A stretch of 28,950 nucleotides of DNA from a virus. The DNA lies in the IMG/VR virus record IMGVR_UViG_3300029267_001812, positions 1 through 28,950 of that record. The stretch is one strand, 5' to 3'. This document shows, one piece after another, positions 18,043-27,042 of this stretch. The notes below the pieces were generated by a model that was not told the origin of the DNA, did not search any database, and saw only the letters and a program-made list of their open reading frames with translations. Numbering within the stretch: the first letter of the stretch is position 1; each line of letters starts with the position of its first letter. Made by a program: the position numbers and the translations under genes.

Positions 18043-20489
18043 TGGCGTATCAATCAACATCGAATGTCTTTAATCGGGGCGAATTAGACCCGAGCCTTTA
18101 TGCCAGAATCGATCTGCCAATCTACAACAAAGGTTGCCGCAAGCTCAGGAACATGATGCCGCTTTGGACGGGTGCCGCGCGAGTTGCACCGGGGACAAAG
18201 TACGTTGATGTTATCGTTGACCGCACCAATTCTAATGCGCCTATCACAGATTACACGCAAGTCATCGGCGCAGACTTTCAATACGATGCTGACAATGACT
18301 TGGTTTACACAGTAATTTTCAGACCGGACACCACAAGCACCGTTGCAATAGATAGTTATGACACTACCACACTGCTTGCATCTACACCGGCAGCTATGTA
18401 CACTGTTGCTAATGTGAAGGATTTGCATTTCGTGCCTGGGCAGCACAGGTTGTTAGTACTCCTCGGTTCTGTCCAGCCGCAGCAAGTTCAACGCGGGGCA
18501 ACCCCGGCGACGTGGACCATTGGCAATTTTGCTATCTCCGTGAAGCCGACCTATGATTTCACTGTCGTTGGGGGAACCCAATACCGCGTTGCAGGCTTCA
18601 CTTTTACGCCCGCAGCTACAACCGGAACCGGTATCAATCTTACCGCCTCGGGTGCAATCTTTACCAATAATCATGTTGGCGGATTGTTCCAAGGCAATGG
18701 TGGCACCATGCGTATCACCAGTATCACCTCGACCACCGTGGCTGTCGGCACCATTACAGCAGCCTTCGCCTCAACCGCAGCAATCGCGGGAACCAGTTCA
18801 ATCTTAACAGAAGTTATGTGGACATCGGGCGGCGGCGTTCCAGCAGGGGCAGACAGGGGGTGGCCAGAGCGTGGAAGATATTATACAAATCGTTTGGTAT
18901 TGGGTCGCAGTCCAGCCATTCCTAACTTTCTTGCCTTTTCAGTTGCAGGCGTCTTTGATAACTTTGATGACGAAACCGCAGATGCAACATCTGGATTCAA
19001 CGTGGGATTTAATGGAACCGGCGCATCGAATATCCAGACCATACTTTCTCATGACTCGTTCGTCGTCCTAACAAGCAACCAAGTCTTTGCGCAATCACCG
19101 CTTGTTGAAAATGCTATTAGCCCTGGCAATTTTTATGCACCACCAAACTGTCAGTCTCCCGCTTCTGAAACAGAAGCTGTCGTCATCGACAACAGAATAT
19201 TCCACGCATCGCTCAACAAAACACAGATAATGCACATTGGTTATGAAACGCAATCAGCAAAATACGTGGCACAACCAGCAACTTTGTTAAGCTCTCATTT
19301 GGTTGAATCTATCAGCAGCAATGGAACCTGGGAACCCAACAACGTTCAAGCGAGATTATATCTGGCAACTCAAGACAACGGTTCAATGTTAATGCTAAAC
19401 ACATTAATGGAAGAAGCGGTAATGGGTTGGTCACTTCGCACAACGCCTGGAAAATTCAGGCAAGTTATTGCTGACTCTTGCCAAGCCTCCAGCATTGTGG
19501 AACGTCAAGTTTCCAATTTGGCATCGGGTGGGACGGACGCATTAGATTATTTATGGATTTCTGACAGCACGTTTGCGGCATTTGATTTGTTAGACCAAGG
19601 CGCTGCAACGAATGCAATCTTTACTGAAAATAACAACTACTTGGTTGTTGCTCATCCTATGCCTTGGCGCAAGATGACCTTTACACTGGGGACAGTATCA
19701 AGCGCAAACTTGGCATTAACATTTGAATATTTAAATGCTAATGGCCAATGGGAAACCTTCACCCCCACTGATGCAACTACCGGTATGACAGTTAATGGCG
19801 CAATTAGCTGGACATTTGCAGATGTTGCCGGCTGGGTTCCAAAAGATTTGAATCTATCAGGGACTCAGTACGACCAATTGTTTTGGCTTAGAATTCAAAG
19901 AACAGAAGCAACCGTTGTTACAACGCCTGAGTTTACCAGCGTTATTAGCGACTTGGAAACCAGGCTCTATCTAGAGAGGTTTGACTTTGAAACGTACACT
20001 GATGCCACATCTAACACATCATCAAATGCAACGGGCGCTGTCACAGGCCTTACCCATTTGGCGGGCCACCAGGTATACGCCATTGCAAATGGTGTCACCA
20101 CCGGACCGTTCTTTGTTGATGAGACTGGGGCGACGAACGTTGGGAAAGAATACAGCAGTGTAGATATTGGAATCTTTGTTAAGCCCATCTTACAGCCAAT
20201 GCCGGTTTATACACCAACGCAGGAAGGTGATAATCTTTATCAAGAGAAATACATTCGTGATGTTTATTTAGACTATGTTGACTCACTGTACATGACGGTT
20301 GATGACCAGCCAGTTCCCCTGGTAAATGCAGGGGCTTATACCTTAGGACAAACTGTGCCGCCACAAACCGGTGTGCACATCTTCCATACCCGGCCTACTT
20401 GGGACCCCAGAGAAACCGTGACCGTTAGTCAGGCATTACCTGGACCCATGACAGTAATTGGTATTGGATACCACGTGGAGATAACATAA
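18042..20489 (+). CDS. Tail tubular protein B (T7 gp12-like)
   Basis: 815 residues (T7 gp12 is 794). The start is GTG 18042, overlapping the previous TAG (TAGTG), with GGAG seven bases upstream. The opening VFNRGELDPSLYARIDLPIY, then RNMMPLWTGAARVAPGTKYV, is the hallmark of the family ('Fn.GElsP.l..R.dl..Y..g...l.N..p...G...R.pGt.yv'). The rest is beta-rich, with GDRGWPERGRYYTNRLVLG-like text visible as RGWPERGRYYTNRLV and IDNRIFHASLNKTQIMHIGY. It forms the nozzle and anchors fibres. Its stop overlaps the next start as TAATG. Confidence 0.9.
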   Translation: MAYQSTSNVFNRGELDPSLYARIDLPIYNKGCRKLRNMMPLWTGAARVAPGTKYVDVIVDRTNSNAPITDYTQVIGADFQYDADNDLVYTVIFRPDTTSTVAIDSYDTTTLLASTPAAMYTVANVKDLHFVPGQHRLLVLLGSVQPQQVQRGATPATWTIGNFAISVKPTYDFTVVGGTQYRVAGFTFTPAATTGTGINLTASGAIFTNNHVGGLFQGNGGTMRITSITSTTVAVGTITAAFASTAAIAGTSSILTEVMWTSGGGVPAGADRGWPERGRYYTNRLVLGRSPAIPNFLAFSVAGVFDNFDDETADATSGFNVGFNGTGASNIQTILSHDSFVVLTSNQVFAQSPLVENAISPGNFYAPPNCQSPASETEAVVIDNRIFHASLNKTQIMHIGYETQSAKYVAQPATLLSSHLVESISSNGTWEPNNVQARLYLATQDNGSMLMLNTLMEEAVMGWSLRTTPGKFRQVIADSCQASSIVERQVSNLASGGTDALDYLWISDSTFAAFDLLDQGAATNAIFTENNNYLVVAHPMPWRKMTFTLGTVSSANLALTFEYLNANGQWETFTPTDATTGMTVNGAISWTFADVAGWVPKDLNLSGTQYDQLFWLRIQRTEATVVTTPEFTSVISDLETRLYLERFDFETYTDATSNTSSNATGAVTGLTHLAGHQVYAIANGVTTGPFFVDETGATNVGKEYSSVDIGIFVKPILQPMPVYTPTQEGDNLYQEKYIRDVYLDYVDSLYMTVDDQPVPLVNAGAYTLGQTVPPQTGVHIFHTRPTWDPRETVTVSQALPGPMTVIGIGYHVEIT

Positions 20490-21013
20490 TGGGTGCAACA
20501 GGTGGCGCAGCATTTAACGTACTATCAACAGCAGCTGGCACAGTTCTGGGAGGTCCAGCAGGTGCAGCCATTGGTTCAACGATTGGCGCAATAGGCCAAG
20601 GCGTTTTTGAGCGTAAAGAGCAGCGGGGTTTGGCGCAGGCTGAGCAGCAGATGCTCGACACTCAAGTCATGATGAATCAGGCGCAACGAGAGATTGTAGG
20701 CGCTGAACAGCAAGCAGCACAAGCTGTGGCCTTTCGAAAAGCCATCGCCCAGCAAGCAGCAAGGGCCTCCATTCGTGGCGGTGGTGGCAGTCTTGTTCGG
20801 CAGTTTGGCGCAGAAAGTCTCAGTAATTTCCAGCAATCTCAAGAAGCTTTGCAGCGTGGCGTTAGGCTGGGTGAACTGGAAAGCAGAATGCAGTTTGCTC
20901 AGAATCGATTGGTAGCTTTTGGGCAGAAGCGGAAGGCGGACACAGGCTTCCTGGATACTGCGCTAAAGGGCATCAATTTCAGTAAGTTAACAGGGGGCTT
21001 TGATGGCAAATGA
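20489..21013 (+). CDS. Internal virion protein A (gp14-like)
   Basis: 174 residues in the gp14 position, close to the T7 length (196). The N-terminus is a Gly/Ala-rich hydrophobic zipper (STAAGTVLGGPAGAAIGSTI), suited to membrane insertion. It is followed by Gln/Ala-rich helices (AQAEQQMLDTQVMMNQAQRE, AAQAVAFRKAIAQQAARASI), then a GGGG break and more helix. Such proteins leave the head with the DNA and form the outer-membrane part of the ejection conduit. Overlaps its neighbours: TAATG at its start, 11 bp at its end. Confidence 0.75.
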   Translation: MGATGGAAFNVLSTAAGTVLGGPAGAAIGSTIGAIGQGVFERKEQRGLAQAEQQMLDTQVMMNQAQREIVGAEQQAAQAVAFRKAIAQQAARASIRGGGGSLVRQFGAESLSNFQQSQEALQRGVRLGELESRMQFAQNRLVAFGQKRKADTGFLDTALKGINFSKLTGGFDGK

Positions 21014-23153
21014 ATTAGATGTCATTGGATTTAACGTAACGACCCCCACCACCACCTTTGGCGGCCCAGGCTCCACAAGAGGTATTAACCAATTAAGAGA
21101 GTCTTCCACCCAGCTCAGCCAACTCCTTAGCGAAAAGATTCAAGCGTTTCAAGTTGACCAAGCAATCAAGCAAGGTCAAGAAGATGCCATGTCAGGCAAG
21201 CAACCCAAGACATTGGCCCCTTCTGGACTTAACGCCGTCACCAATGCTTATAACCAATCGGTTATTAAGCGCACCGGCGAGATGTTTGAGCAGGATTATA
21301 CAGCTGCCAAAGAAGGTTTAGACGAAGCACTGGCCACTGGAAACACTGAAGGCGTCAAACAATATGGCCAAGCCTTAGACAATATGATTGACTGGTATGG
21401 CGAGCGTCATCCAGATATTCGAATGGCAGCCAGAGGCCTTAAGAAACAATTGGCAGAGGATGTCCTGGTCGGCAAATATGTTGGCGCTTATGCTCAGCTT
21501 GGGTCAGATACCTCAGCAGCCAACACTTATCTGGCTGAATTTGTCAGCAACCCTCCCGCTGATTTAACCGTGGCCCAGCAACAGAAAGCTGCCAAGAAGA
21601 TGTGGGATGTCAGAAATACTCAGTCTCATTTGCAGTCTCAAGCTCAAGCAGAACAGCTGGCTTTATACAAAAACAGCATGGTCCAAGGTGTTTACCCGTC
21701 TACCAATGAAATTAATAATGACCCCGTCTTGTCTGACCTTCAAAAGATTGAGCTGGATACCCAAGCAAGAAAACTTGAGGCTGAAGCTTTGGCTCTTCAG
21801 GCAAAGATTGTGGATGCTCAAAAACAAATCTTTGTTGGCAATAGTGCGGGCGTTGACTCTAATACCATCAACAAAATGTACAATATGGCCAACAGTGCGC
21901 AGCAGGCAAAGACAGATGTTCCACCTAGTATGGTTGAGATTGCTGCAAACATGTTGGGCCAAACCAAGTATCCCGTCAGTGGGGTAGAGTGGCTGCCTGT
22001 GGATAGAAACATTAAAGCGTTTGATTCCATTTTGTCCACCAATATTGCAAGCGGAGACCCATCCAGGCAAGCTGAGGCAATGCGTGCAATCATGTATCTT
22101 GACGAACAAGATGCATCACATATGTACCACTTGTCCGGCAAGGAGCAACAGTTTGCATCAGTTGCCAAAGAAATCTTAAAGCCCAGTGACCTGCCCTACG
22201 AAGAGGCATTGAAGGGTGTGCACAAATCTGTGTATGAAGCAGATGAACTGGAGGCTAGACGTCGGCGCGACAGGTATGACAAAGTTATTAGTGGAACCAT
22301 AGACAAGAAATTCAAAGAGGCATTTGGCGAAAGGGTTGACCGCAAAGGGGCCTACCCAGAGAATGACCTTGCCCGTGAATATTTTCGTAAGACATACGAG
22401 ATGAATTATATAGGCACTGGTAGCGAGCTTGGCGCTTTGGACGCCACCACCAAACAAATGCAAGGCTGGGGTGAGTCTGAGTATTTCCGAAATGGTGCGA
22501 TAGGATTTGCCCCACCTGAAAAAGCTTTCCAGCAATTTAATTTGTTCCCCGCAATGTTTCGTAATCAGTTAACCTTTGCAGTTCAAGGGCTTATTGATTC
22601 TAATGCTGAAGCTCGAAAGAATGGATTTCTTTTCCCTGAAATAACATGGGATGTTGAGCCGTCAAGCGCGTTCAAGCGTGGCGCATACAGTGAAAAGAAC
22701 CTTGTTAAGAATTCATTTATCTCAGGCGTTCCAAGGATTAAGGTTGATGATCATCAGACAGAGGTTCATCTTGTTTCTGGCCCTGACATATTTATTGAGG
22801 GTGCCTCTTCCCCAACCTGGCAAATGTTCTATGTTACCCGATACGGGGAGGAGCTGCCCCTTGGATCGCTTACACTTGACCCCAAAAAAGGCTCATTTAC
22901 CGCTAGGCCCGTTGAAGATTTCGCGCCTTCGTATGCCATGGGTCTTGAGGTCGACGCGCTCGATGAAGCGGAAAGAGCTGCTCTTAAAGCCCAAGAAAAA
23001 GTAACCTCTAAGCTTTCTCGTCAAACTTCATTTGAAACCATGGAGCGTTTGCTGAGTTCGGCAGGTGAAGTCGAGACTGCTGAAGAGCGTCAAGAGTTGA
23101 ACATAGATATAATGGAAGAGATCTTGGAAGAAGAGAGACGAAACAATGAGTGA
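21003..23153 (+). CDS. Internal virion protein B (gp15-like)
   Basis: 716 residues from ATG 21003, which has AGGGGG six bases upstream; a TTG just before is not preferred. It is largely helical and Gln/Ala/Lys-rich, with a typical opening (RGINQLRESSTQLSQLLSEK) and DQAIKQGQEDAMSGK ('..G..da..g'), and ends in an acidic helix. Length and order agree with T7 gp15 (747), which forms the periplasmic tunnel with gp16. There is no enzymatic motif. Identity rests mainly on position. It overlaps the next gene by 8 bp. Confidence 0.75.
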   Translation: MANELDVIGFNVTTPTTTFGGPGSTRGINQLRESSTQLSQLLSEKIQAFQVDQAIKQGQEDAMSGKQPKTLAPSGLNAVTNAYNQSVIKRTGEMFEQDYTAAKEGLDEALATGNTEGVKQYGQALDNMIDWYGERHPDIRMAARGLKKQLAEDVLVGKYVGAYAQLGSDTSAANTYLAEFVSNPPADLTVAQQQKAAKKMWDVRNTQSHLQSQAQAEQLALYKNSMVQGVYPSTNEINNDPVLSDLQKIELDTQARKLEAEALALQAKIVDAQKQIFVGNSAGVDSNTINKMYNMANSAQQAKTDVPPSMVEIAANMLGQTKYPVSGVEWLPVDRNIKAFDSILSTNIASGDPSRQAEAMRAIMYLDEQDASHMYHLSGKEQQFASVAKEILKPSDLPYEEALKGVHKSVYEADELEARRRRDRYDKVISGTIDKKFKEAFGERVDRKGAYPENDLAREYFRKTYEMNYIGTGSELGALDATTKQMQGWGESEYFRNGAIGFAPPEKAFQQFNLFPAMFRNQLTFAVQGLIDSNAEARKNGFLFPEITWDVEPSSAFKRGAYSEKNLVKNSFISGVPRIKVDDHQTEVHLVSGPDIFIEGASSPTWQMFYVTRYGEELPLGSLTLDPKKGSFTARPVEDFAPSYAMGLEVDALDEAERAALKAQEKVTSKLSRQTSFETMERLLSSAGEVETAEERQELNIDIMEEILEEERRNNE

Positions 23154-26100
23154 CCTTCTTGGCGAAGACATTGAGCAAGACCCACGCTCTTTGAGAGGAA
23201 AAGCTGGCAGCATCCCAGAGCCAAGACGTAGACCATCTAACTTGATGTTTGAGCCTGAAGATATGAAAGGCAGTCTCTTTGGCGCAACCTTTAGGCGATA
23301 TAACACTGTTGGTAATTTGCTTGGCATGTTTGAGGACTCGCCGTTTCAGCCAGATATTATTGCCGAGCCGGGCTTTAATCCTTTAAAAGTTGTGCCAGAA
23401 CATAATCTTGAATACAGTTCGATGTACGTGAATGCAAGAAGCCAGGCACAAGTTGACGCGGTCACAAGCCGGATTGATGATTTGCGCAGAGACCAAATAT
23501 TGATAGACCAACACCCCTGGAAGTCATTTGGTGCTGGAGTTATTACAGGAATTCCGGACCCCGTGAATTGGCTGCCTGGGGGCGCACTGTTCAAAAATTA
23601 TCAAAGAGCGTCCAAGACTGCAAGAGCAGCTGCCGGGGCTGCTGTGGCTGGCATGGGTTCCGCTTTGATGGCTGAGGTTGTTGCTCATCAAACTGAGCAG
23701 TTAACCAACACCGAAGAATCATTGCATAATATTGTTGCTGCTGGGATCTTGGGGGGCGCACTAGGTGGCGGAGTTTCATCTGTCTCAAGGAGACTCAAAT
23801 ACGGCAGGCTAACCAAAGAGCGTAACGCCAAGTACTCTGCAATTGAAAATGCTAGAGAGGATATTGTAGATGTCCTGTCTGGCAAGCAGCCACCACTGAA
23901 CGAGCTGGGCGTTCTGCCTGAGGCTGAGTTAAGCAGGATTGAGAGTCCTTTGCTTAAGAAGATTGTCAGCTTTAACCCGCTTAACCGATTGGTTAACTCT
24001 GAGTTTGAGACGGCGAGAAGAGTGGCCCCCTTTATCTTTGATAACAACTATCGGCCACCAGCTGGAGAGATTGCCAAAGAGGTCCCCCAGTCTATTGAGT
24101 TTGCAATCAGGTCTACAATGAAAAAGGGTGCCTTTGCCATCACGCAAGCACAGGACGCATACTTTGAAATGGCTGGAGTTTCCAGAGGGATAGGCGAAAG
24201 AGCTCGAGCCAAGTTTGCCGGGGTTGAGATGACCTTAGGGCAGTTCAGTGAGGCAGCATCTGATGTTATAACCACTCAGGTCCCACACCGTGTAGAGCAA
24301 GTCAACAAAGCAGCCAAGATTTTAGAGCAGCATATCTATGAGCCATTCAGGCAGCGCTTAGTTAAAGCTGGCATCTTGGATGAGAATTCAACCGTTCAAA
24401 ACGCAATGGCTTATTTCCCTATCATCTACAACAAACAAAAAATAATAGAGTCAGGCCCTAGGGGGGAACCATTTCAGCGACTCAAGAACCATTACACCAA
24501 CATCGCTCAGCAGATTAAAGCGTTCAAAGATAGTGCTTTCTATAAAGAGAACCGAGCTGCCAAGAAAGAAGCAAGCCAGGCCCTCACCATTGCAAAGAAA
24601 CAGTTGAAGGCTACGACGGCTGAGATGAACCGGGCCAGGGCAGGCCTCAGAAAGCGCACTGGAATCCCTTCATCACTCACCAGCGTTAAAGTTAACTCGG
24701 ACATTTCAAAACTCGAGAAGCAAATCACATCTTCAAAGAAATTGATTTCAAGAAACGAATCCTTGATAAGCAAAGCCAAAGAGTCTTTATCAAGAGAGCT
24801 GACAAAGATAGAAACTGATTCAAAGCTCAATGTTAAGTCGCTTCAGAAAGAAGAGCTTCGCCTTCAAGAAAAAATTAAACTCTTGCAGAAGTCTAATCAG
24901 GTTTTAGAGCAGAGACACAAGCAGCTCAAGACACCGAAAGCCAGACAGAACCTAGAGCTTAAAGCTCGCAAAACCTTGTCTGAGATAGAAGAATTGAAAG
25001 GTTCTGTTTCGAAAATCTCTAACCAGATCAAGAACACAAAAAGTGAATCTATTAGACGGTCGCGCCAGCTAAGCCGTGAAGCCAAGAACCAAATTAGTTT
25101 ATTTGAGAAGCAGGCGAGTGACACCAAGAAGTCCATCAAAGTTGATGAGGCGGAGGTTAGGACGCACCGCGAAAGATTGAATCATATTGAAGCGCGAGAG
25201 AATGTTGCAGCACTAGAGGGAAAGCGCAAATCAATATTGGAAAATGTTGAAAACTCCAGGAAGATTGTAGACCAGCTTGAGTCCACCTTAGAGGAAGCCA
25301 CCCACCCAGACTGGATAAACCCCAACACTGACAAGATGCACCATCTTCCAAATCAAGAGATGATCGACTCCTATGTTGATAGCATTCTGGATGCCGTCAA
25401 AGGATCTACAAACGGCATCACCGAAGCAGACACTAGGCGGTCACTTCAAGCATTGTCAGGCAAAGGCTTAAGCCGAAGAACTGTCAGCATAGATCAAATG
25501 GCCATGAAGGATTACCACCTCAGAGATGTTTTCAAAGTTAGCGAGATACATGTTAAAACAATGGCACCCATTCTTGAGCTAACAGAAGCAGCTCAACGCC
25601 AAGGCTTTAAAACATTTGCCGACATGGAGAACGCTATCTACTCTGGGCTGGAAAAAGAGTTCAAGCAGATGGCTCAAGGCAAGACGGGGAAAGCAGCTGA
25701 CAAGATTAACAAATCCTACAACTCGGTTAAGTCAGACATTAAAGCGTCGTTTGATTTGCTAAAAGGCGTCTACAGCTCAAATAACAGCACCTTGAATCCA
25801 AGCGCAGCCAACTTTGTGAGAAGCCTGAAACTGTGGAATGCCATTAGAATGTTGGGCGGGGTTGTTCTTTCAAGCATCTCAGATATCGGGAACATAGTGT
25901 TCTCTGGCAATGGGCTTGGCAGAACAGTCTACCATGGGTTTGGGAAGTCGTTTTCCCACGCCAGAAATATGGCTAAGCGTGACCTGAAGGCCGTCCATTA
26001 TGCTTGCGAGACACAACTTGGAACACTGTCGAGAATGTTTTTAGAGTCTGAAGGGTTAAGCACGCAGCAGGGGATATTCTCTAAAACGCTTAGCGCAGTC

Positions 26101-27030
26101 TCAGACAGTTACGGGAACTTCTCTCTCATTAATTACTGGAATGACTGGATGCAAACTATGATGGGGCACACAACCATCTCTGTTTACCTGGATGCCATTC
26201 ACGCAGGCGAGAAGATTAAAGCAAAGGACGCAAGACGTTTAGCCTCTTTCGGTCTCTCCAAAGAAGACATCAACATTATTCGAGAAAAGACCCAGGGCAA
26301 TGTAGACACAACTGGTGCCAGATATGCAGACTGGACCAACTGGAAAGTTAATACCCCCGAAGAAGCCAGAGCACTTAAGAGATTCCAAAATGCAATTGGC
26401 TCAGAGATAGATAACGCTATCATTATGCCGAGCAGAGGCGACAAACCATTACATGCCAATGACCCGTTAATCTCTTTGGTCTACCAATTCAAAGCATATG
26501 CAATGTCCATGACAAACAAAGTGCTTATTAATGCAGGGCAAAGGAAAGGAGAAGCAGAGGTCTACACCGGGATACTTAGCATGGTTGCTCTCGGCGGGCT
26601 AAGCTATGTCGCATCCACACTTGCAGCGGGACGAGAAGTTCCCGATGACCCAGCCGAATTCATTGAGAACGCCATAGACCGAAGCGGTGTGTTAGGCGTT
26701 GTCATGGAAGCGTGGAACATTGGCAAGAAAGTTGGGATTATTCCAGGGGCAACCTCAAGCAGATACAACTCAAGGGATGTGATGGGCGCGCTCTTTGGCC
26801 CATCAGTTGGAACCATTAGCGAGCTTGCAGGTATTACATCAAGACTTTCCGGACTCACTGGAAATGAACTAGGATTAGGTGAGAAAGAACCAGCAAACTT
26901 TTCAACGCAAGACGTAGAAGCACTTATCAAATTGCTGCCCTACCAGAACCTCTTCTATATTAGAAAGGTATTAAGGCATTTGCTAAGCGAAGGTGCCGTC
27001 TCACTTGGCGCAGAAGACAGAAGACAATAG
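23146..27030 (+). CDS. Large internal virion protein (gp16-like) with long coiled coil
   Basis: 1294 residues (T7 gp16 is 1318). It has no visible N-terminal transglycosylase motif, unlike T7. Hydrophobic Gly/Ala segments lie near residues 160-215 (AAAGAAVAGMGSALMAEVV; VAAGILGGALGGGVSS), about 900-925 and about 1140-1165. Residues about 465-715 form a long Lys/Glu/Leu/Ser-rich coiled coil (e.g. KLEKQITSSKKLISRNESLI). The C-terminus has LLPYQNLFYIRKVLRHL, a common ending of large ejection proteins. It would form the inner-membrane part of the ejection channel. Peptidoglycan cutting may be left to the lysin at 14595-15080. The next gene starts 13 bp later. Confidence 0.82.
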   Translation: MSDLLGEDIEQDPRSLRGKAGSIPEPRRRPSNLMFEPEDMKGSLFGATFRRYNTVGNLLGMFEDSPFQPDIIAEPGFNPLKVVPEHNLEYSSMYVNARSQAQVDAVTSRIDDLRRDQILIDQHPWKSFGAGVITGIPDPVNWLPGGALFKNYQRASKTARAAAGAAVAGMGSALMAEVVAHQTEQLTNTEESLHNIVAAGILGGALGGGVSSVSRRLKYGRLTKERNAKYSAIENAREDIVDVLSGKQPPLNELGVLPEAELSRIESPLLKKIVSFNPLNRLVNSEFETARRVAPFIFDNNYRPPAGEIAKEVPQSIEFAIRSTMKKGAFAITQAQDAYFEMAGVSRGIGERARAKFAGVEMTLGQFSEAASDVITTQVPHRVEQVNKAAKILEQHIYEPFRQRLVKAGILDENSTVQNAMAYFPIIYNKQKIIESGPRGEPFQRLKNHYTNIAQQIKAFKDSAFYKENRAAKKEASQALTIAKKQLKATTAEMNRARAGLRKRTGIPSSLTSVKVNSDISKLEKQITSSKKLISRNESLISKAKESLSRELTKIETDSKLNVKSLQKEELRLQEKIKLLQKSNQVLEQRHKQLKTPKARQNLELKARKTLSEIEELKGSVSKISNQIKNTKSESIRRSRQLSREAKNQISLFEKQASDTKKSIKVDEAEVRTHRERLNHIEARENVAALEGKRKSILENVENSRKIVDQLESTLEEATHPDWINPNTDKMHHLPNQEMIDSYVDSILDAVKGSTNGITEADTRRSLQALSGKGLSRRTVSIDQMAMKDYHLRDVFKVSEIHVKTMAPILELTEAAQRQGFKTFADMENAIYSGLEKEFKQMAQGKTGKAADKINKSYNSVKSDIKASFDLLKGVYSSNNSTLNPSAANFVRSLKLWNAIRMLGGVVLSSISDIGNIVFSGNGLGRTVYHGFGKSFSHARNMAKRDLKAVHYACETQLGTLSRMFLESEGLSTQQGIFSKTLSAVSDSYGNFSLINYWNDWMQTMMGHTTISVYLDAIHAGEKIKAKDARRLASFGLSKEDINIIREKTQGNVDTTGARYADWTNWKVNTPEEARALKRFQNAIGSEIDNAIIMPSRGDKPLHANDPLISLVYQFKAYAMSMTNKVLINAGQRKGEAEVYTGILSMVALGGLSYVASTLAAGREVPDDPAEFIENAIDRSGVLGVVMEAWNIGKKVGIIPGATSSRYNSRDVMGALFGPSVGTISELAGITSRLSGLTGNELGLGEKEPANFSTQDVEALIKLLPYQNLFYIRKVLRHLLSEGAVSLGAEDRRQ

Positions 27031-27042
27031 GGAAATTACTTC

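Noticed and set aside
21663-22168. Two overlapping leftward frames opposite the gp15-like gene
   Set aside because: Antisense shadows without ribosome sites inside a continuous internal virion protein frame.
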